A stretch of DNA of 12,565 nt from Candidatus Omnitrophota bacterium (GTDB lineage Bacteria > Omnitrophota > Omnitrophia > Omnitrophales > Aquincolibacteriaceae): assembly GCA_023247135.1 (NCBI GenBank), contig JAHFHB010000029.1:1-12565 (forward strand), in the 5' to 3' direction. The notes below the pieces were generated by a model, which was given only the letters and a program-made list of their open reading frames with translations, did no database searches and had not been told where the DNA came from. Shown one piece after another: positions 1 to 6,768 of this stretch. Within the stretch, counting starts at the first letter, position 1, and the number at the start of each line of letters is the position of its first letter. A program made the position numbers and the translations under genes.

Positions 1-48
1 CCTTGCTCAAAGGCCCGGCGTGTTGTGCCGTTTCTTAAGTTCAGTAAC

Positions 49-53
49 GGAGG
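49..53 (+). promoter_or_regulatory. Ribosome binding site of the first efflux gene (GGAGG before ATG 59)
   Basis: A GGAGG core lies five bases upstream of the ATG at 59-61, good Shine-Dalgarno spacing. No comparable site precedes the TTG at 121, where the uninterrupted reading frame of the outer-membrane factor can first be started. This site therefore argues that translation is meant to begin at 59, upstream of the frame break at the A7 run. Confidence 0.7.
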
Positions 54-58
54 CTTTT

Positions 59-100
59 ATGCGGATCAGTCAGTTTAAAAAAATGGATTTCAAATTTTAG
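59..100 (+). other. Out-of-frame native start and signal-peptide segment of the CusC-like gene (A7 frame break)
   Basis: The ATG at 59 encodes MRISQFKK, then MDFKF and a TAG stop at 98-100. The run of seven A at 77-83 is where the frame is lost. With one more A (A8), MRISQFKK would continue directly into NGFQILAAALLALLG and IIPCVSAAPVAQ, a classic signal peptide with a basic n-region, hydrophobic core and an A-x-A-like cleavage region, and then run on to the stop at 1369-1371. The restored protein would be 437 residues. Possible causes are a homopolymer sequencing or assembly error, a true indel, or slippage at the A-tract. The sequence alone cannot tell these apart; I favour a one-base indel or error. 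Confidence 0.7.
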
Positions 101-120
101 CGGCGGCTTTACTCGCGCTG

Positions 121-1371
121 TTGGGGATAATCCCGTGTGTATCGGCTGCCCCGGTGGCGCAGTCTGACGCTTTTTCGAAGGAGTTTTTTCTGCCGCAGCT
201 TATGAAGGTGGCGGAAGAGGCCAGCCCTGAAATTCGTACCGCCCGGCTGAAATGGGAAGCGGCGCAAAAAAAGCCGATGCAGGAGCTGGCACTCCCTGAC
301 CCGATGGTGGGCATGGACGTGATGGGGGAAATGAGCGAGTCGAGAGTGGGGCCGGAGGAAAACCGCCTGATGGTCTCGCAAAAAATTCCGTTTCCCGCGA
401 AAATCTGGAAGCGCTGGCAGAAACAGCGTGCCAATGCTAAAGCCGCCGGGATGGATTACGAGGCTGTGCGCCGTGACGTGCTGCTGGATGTGCGTAAAAC
501 CTTTTACGCGCTTTACCAAACGGACGCCTCCCTGCAGGTGATCCGGGAAATTCACGAACTTCTCAAAAAAATCGAAGCGACGGCGCGGACGCGTTACGCG
601 GATGGTTCAGCCGGGCAGCGTGATGCGGCCAAGGCGGAGGCGGAAGTGTCGCTGACGCTGGGCCGCGTGTATGAACTCGAACAAAAACGCGGCATGCTGG
701 AGGCCCGTCTGAACGCTTTGCTGGACCGGAACCCTCTGCTGAGTTTTGGTCCGGCGCAAAAGCCCCCAAAACCGGCGCTGGATGAAAACCTGCCTGAGCT
801 TTTAACCGAGGCGGCCAAGAACCGCCAGGAAGTCAAAGCTTCCGAAGCCCGCATTCACAAAAAACGTCATGAAAAATCGCTGGCCCAAATGAAAAATATT
901 CCTGATCTGGATGCCGGATTCAGCTACACCTGGGTGGGCGGCGGCATGACCACCGATAGTGAAGACGGAAAAGACAGCTGGATGTTTCCGCTGGCGATCA
1001 ATGTGCCCTTGTGGCAAACGCGCAATATCGCCGGGATTCAAGAGGCGGGGCGCAAGCTGGAGGCCGCACAGTCTGAACTGCAGGGGATGCGCGATAAAAC
1101 TTTTTACGAGGTGCGCGAAGCGTACCTGCGCTGTCAGACGGCTTTGAAAATCACGGCATTGTACGAGTCCGGCGTATTGCCGCAATCGGAGCTGGCGCTG
1201 AACTCAGACCGGGCTGGCTACGAATCCGGCCGCGCGGATTTTCTGGAGCTTCTCGACAGCGAGCGTATTTTTCTCAATGCGAAACTGGGCTATCTTAAAA
1301 TTTACACCGAGCTTCTGAAGAGCCGCGCGGATCTTGAGCGCTCCCTGGGCCGGCAACTGACGGAGGCCTGA
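121..1371 (+). CDS. TolC-family outer-membrane factor of a CusC/CzcC-type metal efflux system
   Basis: This is the outer-membrane channel expected to receive metal ions from the CusBA-like proteins encoded directly downstream. The frame gives 416 residues from TTG 121 and is about 437 residues if the upstream frame break is repaired. The repaired length is normal for the family. It has two repeated halves of long amphipathic helices rich in Ala, Glu, Lys and Arg, typical of the TolC periplasmic barrel. The second half contains a W-x-F-P-L-A-I-N-V-P-L-W strand (beginning at W329 in the repaired numbering), a common TolC/CzcC signature. The TTG at 121 falls inside the hydrophobic core of the signal peptide and is unlikely to be the real start. 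The Cys in the signal peptide is preceded by Pro, so it is not a good lipobox, unlike E. coli CusC. The gene ends one base before the adaptor gene, and its tail carries that gene's ribosome site (GGAGG at 1362-1366). Family assignment is firm; the metal is inferred from its neighbours. Confidence 0.9.
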   Translation: MGIIPCVSAAPVAQSDAFSKEFFLPQLMKVAEEASPEIRTARLKWEAAQKKPMQELALPDPMVGMDVMGEMSESRVGPEENRLMVSQKIPFPAKIWKRWQKQRANAKAAGMDYEAVRRDVLLDVRKTFYALYQTDASLQVIREIHELLKKIEATARTRYADGSAGQRDAAKAEAEVSLTLGRVYELEQKRGMLEARLNALLDRNPLLSFGPAQKPPKPALDENLPELLTEAAKNRQEVKASEARIHKKRHEKSLAQMKNIPDLDAGFSYTWVGGGMTTDSEDGKDSWMFPLAINVPLWQTRNIAGIQEAGRKLEAAQSELQGMRDKTFYEVREAYLRCQTALKITALYESGVLPQSELALNSDRAGYESGRADFLELLDSERIFLNAKLGYLKIYTELLKSRADLERSLGRQLTEA

Positions 1372-1372
1372 G

Positions 1373-2662
1373 ATGAAAGCTTTTTTAAAAAGCCGCTTTG
1401 TGATTTTAGTTTTGGCCGTGGCGTTGGCCGCGGGGCTTTGGATGTTTCGGACCGGACGGCTGCAAACGTCCCAGGCCTCGAAAGCAGGCAGTGCGAAAGC
1501 TCTCTACTACTGCCCCATGCATCCCAGCTACACGTCAGACCGGCCGGGCCAATGTCCCATTTGCCACATGGATTTAGTTTTGTCCGAAGACGAAACTTCC
1601 GCGGGTGTGCATGCGGAGCATTCCGAAACCCGGGGCCAGGAAGCGCCGCGTGAATTTACGCTCGAACAGGTTTTGAAGATGAAACCCGGCGAACTCTGCA
1701 TGCTGCACAAATGCAAAATGGGGAACTGCCTGATGGCGGTCACCGAGGAGTTTGCGCGCCTTGGCAAGTGCCCTCACTGCGGCGAAAATCTGGGGATCGT
1801 GATCAAAGACCTTTTGCCTCAGGATCACGGGATTGTGAAATTGGGGTTGGAGAAACGCCAGATGATCGGCGTCACGACGGAAACGGTGGAAAAGCGCAGC
1901 ATTCATAAAACGATACGAGCGGCCGCTACCGTGGCGCATGACGCGGAACTTTATCAGGCGCAGGCAGAATTGATCGAAGCGCTCCGCGCTCTTAAAAAAG
2001 CCCGCGAAGGTGCCCTCGAGGAAACCGTTCATCCAGCGGAGGCGTTGGCCGATGCCGCGCGCGTACGCCTGCGGCATCTGGGATTGAGCGAAGAGCTTGT
2101 CGCGGAGGTCAGCCGCCAAAAAGAGCCGGATCAGGGGCTTTTGTATGCGCATGCCGGAACCCCCGTATGGCTTTATGCCAGCGTTTATGACTATGAAATC
2201 GGGGATGTAAAACCCGGGCAAGAAATCGCGGCTGAGACGCCGTCCTATCCAGGCAAAGTTTTTAAGGGCATCGTCAAATCCGTCGATTCGATGGTGGATA
2301 TGAAAACACGCACGACGCGGGTCCGTGCCCGTTTTGAAAATCCTGAAGCGCTGCTCAGGCCGGACATGTTTCTGACGGCCTCAATCGAGGTGGATGCCGG
2401 AAGCATTCTGGCCGTGCCGCGTTCGGCGATTCTTGAAACCGGCACACGGCGGATTCTTTTTGTTGAAATAGAGCCCGGGCATTTTGAGCCGCGCGAAGCA
2501 GTTTTGGGTCCGGCCGCCGGCGATTTTTATCCCGTTCAGTCGGGCGTGGCTGAAGGCGAAAAAGTGGTCACGAGCGGAAATTTTCTGATCGATTCCGAGA
2601 GCCGCCTCAAGGCGGCTCTGCAAGGCTCTTCGCAGAAGGGAGCGCACGTCCATGGCCTCTAA
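1373..2662 (+). CDS. cusB: CusB-type periplasmic adaptor (membrane fusion protein) with N-terminal heavy-metal-binding domain
   Basis: This adaptor joins the RND pump to the outer-membrane channel. It has 429 residues. An N-terminal membrane anchor or signal spans about residues 7-26. A heavy-metal-binding domain follows at about 45-70, with YYCPMHP, then C61-P-I-C64-x-M66. A second Cys cluster lies at about 109-136 (C109, C114, C119, C133-P-H-C136), resembling a small zinc ribbon. After a link with L-G-L-E-K-R-Q-M-I-G (157-166) comes a short helical segment (about 191-212). The beta-barrel and membrane-proximal region runs from about 256 to the end and includes V-W-L-Y-A-S-V-Y-D-Y-E, D-x-K-T-R-T-T-R-V-R-A and the C-terminal S-G-N-F-L-I-D-S-E-S-R-L. 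All of these are typical of CusB-like adaptors. The usual lipoyl half-motifs flanking a long hairpin are not obvious, so the protein looks like a compact variant. The start has GGAGG upstream. The gene overlaps the pump gene by 11 bp. Confidence 0.92.
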   Translation: MKAFLKSRFVILVLAVALAAGLWMFRTGRLQTSQASKAGSAKALYYCPMHPSYTSDRPGQCPICHMDLVLSEDETSAGVHAEHSETRGQEAPREFTLEQVLKMKPGELCMLHKCKMGNCLMAVTEEFARLGKCPHCGENLGIVIKDLLPQDHGIVKLGLEKRQMIGVTTETVEKRSIHKTIRAAATVAHDAELYQAQAELIEALRALKKAREGALEETVHPAEALADAARVRLRHLGLSEELVAEVSRQKEPDQGLLYAHAGTPVWLYASVYDYEIGDVKPGQEIAAETPSYPGKVFKGIVKSVDSMVDMKTRTTRVRARFENPEALLRPDMFLTASIEVDAGSILAVPRSAILETGTRRILFVEIEPGHFEPREAVLGPAAGDFYPVQSGVAEGEKVVTSGNFLIDSESRLKAALQGSSQKGAHVHGL

Positions 2663-5600
2663 TCCGGAACTCGCGCACCGCAACGGCTGGATCGAAAAAA
2701 TCATCGAGTTTTCGGCGCACAATAAATTTCTGGTTCTGGCGCTGACAGCGGTGGCTGTGGTGATGGCGCTTGGAGCCATGCGCCGTGTGCCGCTGGACGC
2801 GATTCCGGATCTTTCCGATACGCAGGTGATCATTTATTCGCGCTGGGACCGCAGTCCCGACATTCTGGAAGATCAGGTGACCTATCCCATCATTACGGTC
2901 ATGCTGGGGGCGCCGCGCGTCAAGGCCATCCGCGGATTTTCGGATTTCGGCTATTCGTACGTGTACGTGATTTTTGAAGACGGCACCGACATTTACTGGG
3001 CGCGCAGCCGCACGCTCGAATATTTGAGCAAGATCACATCCCAATTGCCCGAAGGCGTTAAAACAGAATTGGGGCCAGATGCCACGGGAGTGGGCTGGGT
3101 GTATCAATACGCTCTGGTCGATACCACCGGCAAAAATGACCTGCAGCAGCTGCGCAGTTTTCAGGATTGGACACTGCGTTATCACTTGCAAAGTGTCCAC
3201 GGCGTTGCCGAAGTCGCCAGTCTCGGCGGCTTTGTGAAACAGTACCAAATCGCGATTGATCCCAACCGTTTGATCGCCTACCACATTCCGATCGGGGCGG
3301 TCACGGATGCGATTCGCAAAGGCAATCAGGAAGTCGGCGGGCGCGTGCTTGAGTTTTCGGGCGCCGAATACATGGTGCGCGGCCGCGGGTATGCCACGAA
3401 CGTGCAGGACTTGGAAAAAATCGTGGTTGCGACGGATGATAAAGGCACCCCGGTGCTTGTGAAGGATTTGGGTACGGTTGCGATCGGCCCGGACATCCGG
3501 CGCGGCATTGCCGATTTGGACGGACAGGGCGATACGGTGACGGGCACGGTGGTGATGCGTAACGGAGAAAATGCGCTGAATGTGATCCGCCGCGTGAAGG
3601 AGCGCCTGAAGGAGCTGGAGCCGTCGCTGCCGCCCGGTGTCAAAATCGTTCCGCTTTACGACCGCTCCGAACTCATCGAAGGCTCGATTCACACGCTCAA
3701 GCATGCGTTGATGGAAGAAATGATCATTGTCAGCCTGGTCATTTGTTTTTTTCTCTGGCATTTACCGTCGGCGATTGTGCCGATCATCACGATTCCGATT
3801 TCGGTGCTGCTCGCCTTCATCCCCTTTTACGGCCTGCACCTGAGCGCCAACATCATGTCGCTTTCAGGCATTGCCATTTCGATCGGCGTGCTGGTCGACG
3901 GTGCGATTGTGGAAGTTGAAAACGCCTACAAGCGTCTGGAAGAATGGCTGCACGGCGGGCGGCAGGGGGACTACCATGAAGTGCGCCTGCGCGCGCTCAA
4001 AGAAGTGGGGCCCGCGGTTTTCTTCTCGGTGCTGGTGATTGCCGTGGCTTTTTTCCCGATTTTTTCGCTCATCGATCAAGAAGGGCGTCTTTTCAGGCCG
4101 CTTGCCTGGGCCAAGAACCTGACCATGATCATGGCCGCGCTGCTGGCGGTGACGTTTGATCCGGCGATGCGGGTTTTTTTCACACGCATGGAACCCATCC
4201 GCTGGGGCGGGCCCTGGATTTCAAAAATTCTGACGACGCTGACTGTCGGCACGTACTACAAGGAAGAAACGCATCCGGTCAGCCGCGTGCTTTTCAAGGT
4301 GTATGAGCCGGCCTGCCGCTGGGTTCTGGAACACCGCAAAAAAACGCTGGTGCTGATGGGCATTCTGGTGCTTTCCACCCTGCCTGTTTTTGCGCGGCTG
4401 GGCTCGGAATTTATGCCGGCCTTGTGGGAAGGTGATCTGCTCTACATGCCGACGACCCTGCCCGGCATTTCGGTGACCGAAGCAGAAAAACTTCTCCAGA
4501 AACAGGACCAGATCCTGAAGAGTTTTCCCGAAGTGGAGCGTGTTTTCGGCAAAGCGGGCCGCGTCGAAAGCTCGACGGACCCCGCGCCATTTTCCATGAT
4601 GGAAACGGTCGTTCAGCTCACGCCGCGTGACCAGTGGCGCGCCCAGAAACGCTGGTATTCCGCATTGCCGGAGTTTCTAAAAGGCCCGCTGCGTCCTTTT
4701 TGGCCCGACCGCATTTCGCATGAAGAGCTGGTCACCTTGATGGACAAAGCGCTTAAGATTCCGGGCACGACGAATGCCTGGACCATGCCGATCAAGAACC
4801 GGATCGACATGCTGACGACGGGTGTGCGCACGCCGGTGGGAATTAAAGTGACGGGAGCGGACCTGGCGGCGATTGAAAAAATCGGCATGCACCTTGAAAT
4901 GATTCTCAAAGACGTTCCCGGCACGCGCAGTGTTTTTGCCGAGCGGGTGGCGGGCGGTTATTTCCTGGATTTCGATTTGAAACGCGATGACCTGGCGCGC
5001 TATGGCTTGAGCGTCGAGGATGCCCAGGCCGTGATCATGTCGGCGATCGGCGGAGAGAATGTCACCACGACGGTGGAGGGGCGCGAACGCTATCCGGTCA
5101 GCGTGCGCTATGGGCGCGAATTCCGCGATGATCTTGAAAAGCTCAAGCGTGTGCTGGTCTCCACGCCTTCGGGACAACAGATCCCGCTTGCGCAGATTGC
5201 GGATCTCAAAATCCGGCAGGGGCCCGCCATGATTCGCAATGAAAACGGCATGCTCACCGGTTACGTGTATGTCGATATTGCCGGCCGCGATATCGGCGGG
5301 TATGTCGAAGAAGCCAAGCGGGTCGTGGCGCGCGCGCTGAAACTTCCGCAAGGCTACGGGCTTCTTTGGAGCGGCCAGTATGAGAACATGATCCGGGTGC
5401 GCGAACGTTTGAAAACCATTGTACCCATCACTTTTTTTCTTATTTGTCTTTTGCTCTACCTGAACACGCGTTCCTGGGTGAAAACGGGGATTATTCTTTT
5501 GGCCGTTCCTTTTTCCCTGATCGGCGCGGTGTGGCTGCTCGCGCTGCTGGGCTACAACCTGTCAATCGCCGTTTGGGTGGGCATGATTGCACTCATGGGG

Positions 5601-5969
5601 CTTGACGCCGAAACCGGTGTTTTCATGCTGCTTTTTTTGGACATGGCTTATGATGAACGTGTGCGCGCAGGCCGCATGAAAACTCAGTCGGATCTTGAGG
5701 AGGCCATGATTCACGGAGCCGTGAAGCGTGTGCGGCCCAAAATGATGACGGTGATGACGGCCTTTATCGGCCTTTTGCCGGTGATGTGGGCAACCGGAAC
5801 GGGTTCGGATTTAATGAAACGCATTGCCGCGCCGATGGTGGGCGGGCTTGTGAGCTCTTTCATTCTGGAATTGCTCATTTATCCGGTGGTTTATTTTATT
5901 TGGAAGTGGTATTTTGAAATGCAGCGGGGCAAGGCTCCGTGGATTGCCGCGGGCATTCAACGGGCGTAA
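2652..5969 (+). CDS. cusA: CusA-type heavy-metal RND efflux pump (inner membrane, proton-driven)
   Basis: This is the inner-membrane, proton-driven pump of the HME-RND family, 1105 residues. It has the standard two-fold RND layout: a first transmembrane helix (about 25-43), a large periplasmic loop, a membrane bundle (about 352-510), an anchor at about 563-580, a second large loop, and a final bundle (about 920-1085). TM4 carries V-D416-G-A-I-V-E-V-E-N-A; D416 matches the proton-relay Asp of CusA (D405 in E. coli), and E987 and K1030 match the other relay residues. M599 (L-L-Y-M-P), M649 (S-M-M-E-T) and M720 (R-I-D-M-L) match the three methionines that bind Cu(I)/Ag(I) in E. coli CusA (573, 623, 672). 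This points to copper or silver rather than zinc, cobalt or cadmium. Spacing from M649 to M720 is about 22 residues longer than in E. coli, owing to an insertion around residues 664-688. The residue matches are recalled from the family, not computed. It starts at ATG 2652, after GAAGGGA, inside the end of the adaptor gene. Confidence 0.95.
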   Translation: MASNPELAHRNGWIEKIIEFSAHNKFLVLALTAVAVVMALGAMRRVPLDAIPDLSDTQVIIYSRWDRSPDILEDQVTYPIITVMLGAPRVKAIRGFSDFGYSYVYVIFEDGTDIYWARSRTLEYLSKITSQLPEGVKTELGPDATGVGWVYQYALVDTTGKNDLQQLRSFQDWTLRYHLQSVHGVAEVASLGGFVKQYQIAIDPNRLIAYHIPIGAVTDAIRKGNQEVGGRVLEFSGAEYMVRGRGYATNVQDLEKIVVATDDKGTPVLVKDLGTVAIGPDIRRGIADLDGQGDTVTGTVVMRNGENALNVIRRVKERLKELEPSLPPGVKIVPLYDRSELIEGSIHTLKHALMEEMIIVSLVICFFLWHLPSAIVPIITIPISVLLAFIPFYGLHLSANIMSLSGIAISIGVLVDGAIVEVENAYKRLEEWLHGGRQGDYHEVRLRALKEVGPAVFFSVLVIAVAFFPIFSLIDQEGRLFRPLAWAKNLTMIMAALLAVTFDPAMRVFFTRMEPIRWGGPWISKILTTLTVGTYYKEETHPVSRVLFKVYEPACRWVLEHRKKTLVLMGILVLSTLPVFARLGSEFMPALWEGDLLYMPTTLPGISVTEAEKLLQKQDQILKSFPEVERVFGKAGRVESSTDPAPFSMMETVVQLTPRDQWRAQKRWYSALPEFLKGPLRPFWPDRISHEELVTLMDKALKIPGTTNAWTMPIKNRIDMLTTGVRTPVGIKVTGADLAAIEKIGMHLEMILKDVPGTRSVFAERVAGGYFLDFDLKRDDLARYGLSVEDAQAVIMSAIGGENVTTTVEGRERYPVSVRYGREFRDDLEKLKRVLVSTPSGQQIPLAQIADLKIRQGPAMIRNENGMLTGYVYVDIAGRDIGGYVEEAKRVVARALKLPQGYGLLWSGQYENMIRVRERLKTIVPITFFLICLLLYLNTRSWVKTGIILLAVPFSLIGAVWLLALLGYNLSIAVWVGMIALMGLDAETGVFMLLFLDMAYDERVRAGRMKTQSDLEEAMIHGAVKRVRPKMMTVMTAFIGLLPVMWATGTGSDLMKRIAAPMVGGLVSSFILELLIYPVVYFIWKWYFEMQRGKAPWIAAGIQRA

Positions 5970-5986
5970 ATAAAAAGGTGAGGGCC

Positions 5987-6271
5987 ATGAGTCGAAGGGG
6001 ATTTTTATTTTTGGCGGTACTTGGATTTTCTGCGTTCCTGGGAGCGGCCAGGCTTGAGGCGGCGGACGGGCTGTGCGCGATGAATGACGGCAGAAAAGCG
6101 GATGGCAAGAGCGTGCTCGAGCAGGGCGGAAAAAAACATGAGTTCTGCTGTTCAGGCTGTCTGCAGAAGTTTAAAGAGGCGCCCGAAAGTTTTAGCCGTG
6201 AGCTCAAGCCGCAGGCGCCCGTCAATGATTCTTCGGCAGAGGCGGCCTGCAGTTCTGTCTGCAGCGAATAG
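5987..6271 (+). CDS. Small exported Cys-rich YHS/TRASH-like metal-binding protein
   Basis: This is a 94-residue protein with a probable signal peptide: MSRRGFLFLAVLGF, then a small-residue stretch ending L-E-A-A near residue 26. The mature part has C30, then an F-C54-C55-S-G-C58-L-x-x-F-K motif followed by an acidic/Pro segment (E-A-P-E-S-F). This is the pattern of YHS/TRASH-like domains, which bind metal through clustered Cys. Two more Cys (C88, C92) form a C-x-x-x-C at the very C-terminus. I chose ATG 5987 because GGTGAGGG lies just upstream and gives a clear signal peptide; an in-frame GTG-class start farther upstream would overlap the pump gene and spoil it. The gene begins 17 bp after the CusA stop, so it is probably in the same operon. 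I infer a periplasmic copper-binding or chaperone role. The metal and partner are not shown by sequence alone. Confidence 0.8.
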   Translation: MSRRGFLFLAVLGFSAFLGAARLEAADGLCAMNDGRKADGKSVLEQGGKKHEFCCSGCLQKFKEAPESFSRELKPQAPVNDSSAEAACSSVCSE

Positions 6272-6360
6272 CAGTAGTTTCATGAGACTGTCTAGGTCTA
6301 ACTCGCAATGACGAGCAGTAAAGATAAAGTGTCCAGGATGATTCAAGTAAGGAGGGGTTC
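6272..6360 (+). other. 89-bp gap with a possible palindromic-repeat end
   Basis: This is the only gap of size within module 1. It holds the string CTCGCAATGACG at 6302-6313, which looks like one end of the widespread small palindromic repeats whose ends read CGTCATTGCGAG. Only one end is evident here, with no matching partner, so it may be a relic or a chance match. The gap ends with an unusually strong ribosome site, AAGGAGGGG at 6349-6357, for the DUF2231 gene. I see no convincing terminator or promoter. Confidence 0.3.
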
Positions 6361-6768
6361 ATGAATAATTTACCGATTCATCCCATGCTGGTGCATTTCC
6401 CGATTGCGCTTTTTTGTTTCGAATTTTTCCTGCTTTTTTGGGGCTATTTTAAAAAACGCAAAGACTACCTGGATTTGGCCCAGGTCAGTTTTTTCGGGGC
6501 CTACCTTTTTCTTTTAACCGCGCTTGTGACCGGCTACTTCGACGCGGGCGGTGAAATCGCGGATCTTTTCGAGGGCAGCGTGAAGCCGCATTTTTACGCG
6601 GCCGCGGTTTTATTTCTTATTTCCACGGTTCGCTTGATTTTGTGGAAAACTCTGGGGAAATCCGGCCAGGCCGGATTTGTGCCGGTCAAGCTGACTGGCA
6701 GCGCGTTGACCGTGGCCGCCTTGCTTGTGACGGGTTATTGGGGAGGGCGCATTGTCTACCACGGCTAA
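6361..6768 (+). CDS. DUF2231-family inner-membrane protein
   Basis: This is a 135-residue protein of four predicted membrane segments, at about 9-30, 41-60, 78-96 and 110-130. The N-terminus has the DUF2231 hallmark H7-P-x-L-V-H12-F-P-I-A. Another His (H77) begins the third segment, and the C-terminal G-x-x-x-x-H134-G resembles the family end. The four His near membrane boundaries are candidate ligands for heme or a metal; that is inference. The family has no settled function. It starts at ATG 6361 behind AAGGAGGGG. Its end overlaps the permease gene by 17 bp, suggesting translational coupling and a shared task in metal handling. Confidence 0.85.
   Translation: MNNLPIHPMLVHFPIALFCFEFFLLFWGYFKKRKDYLDLAQVSFFGAYLFLLTALVTGYFDAGGEIADLFEGSVKPHFYAAAVLFLISTVRLILWKTLGKSGQAGFVPVKLTGSALTVAALLVTGYWGGRIVYHG
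6742..6747 (+). promoter_or_regulatory. Ribosome site (GGAGGG) that supports the TTG start of the permease
   Basis: GGAGGG lies four bases before TTG 6752 and within the last codons of the DUF2231 gene. It supports a non-ATG start that keeps the Cys/His-rich N-terminal tail of the permease. Confidence 0.65.

Noticed and set aside
3..38. Short open frame at the left edge that ends in TAA at 36-38, with a Cys pair in its last residues
   Set aside because: Only 11 codons are visible, too few to support a gene; it could be the end of an upstream Cys-rich protein or chance.
121..123. TTG 121 as the true start of the CusC-like gene
   Set aside because: It lies inside the hydrophobic core of the signal peptide and has no ribosome site; GGAGG and ATG 59 fit better once the A7 frame break is taken into account.
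2607..3761. Long minus-strand open frame opposite the CusA gene
   Set aside because: It mirrors the well-conserved CusA frame and is rich in His, Arg and Ala as expected for a shadow of GC-rich codons; it has no family motif.
5939..5986. Upstream extension of the YHS-like protein
   Set aside because: It would overlap the CusA gene and disrupt the signal peptide; ATG 5987 has its own ribosome site.
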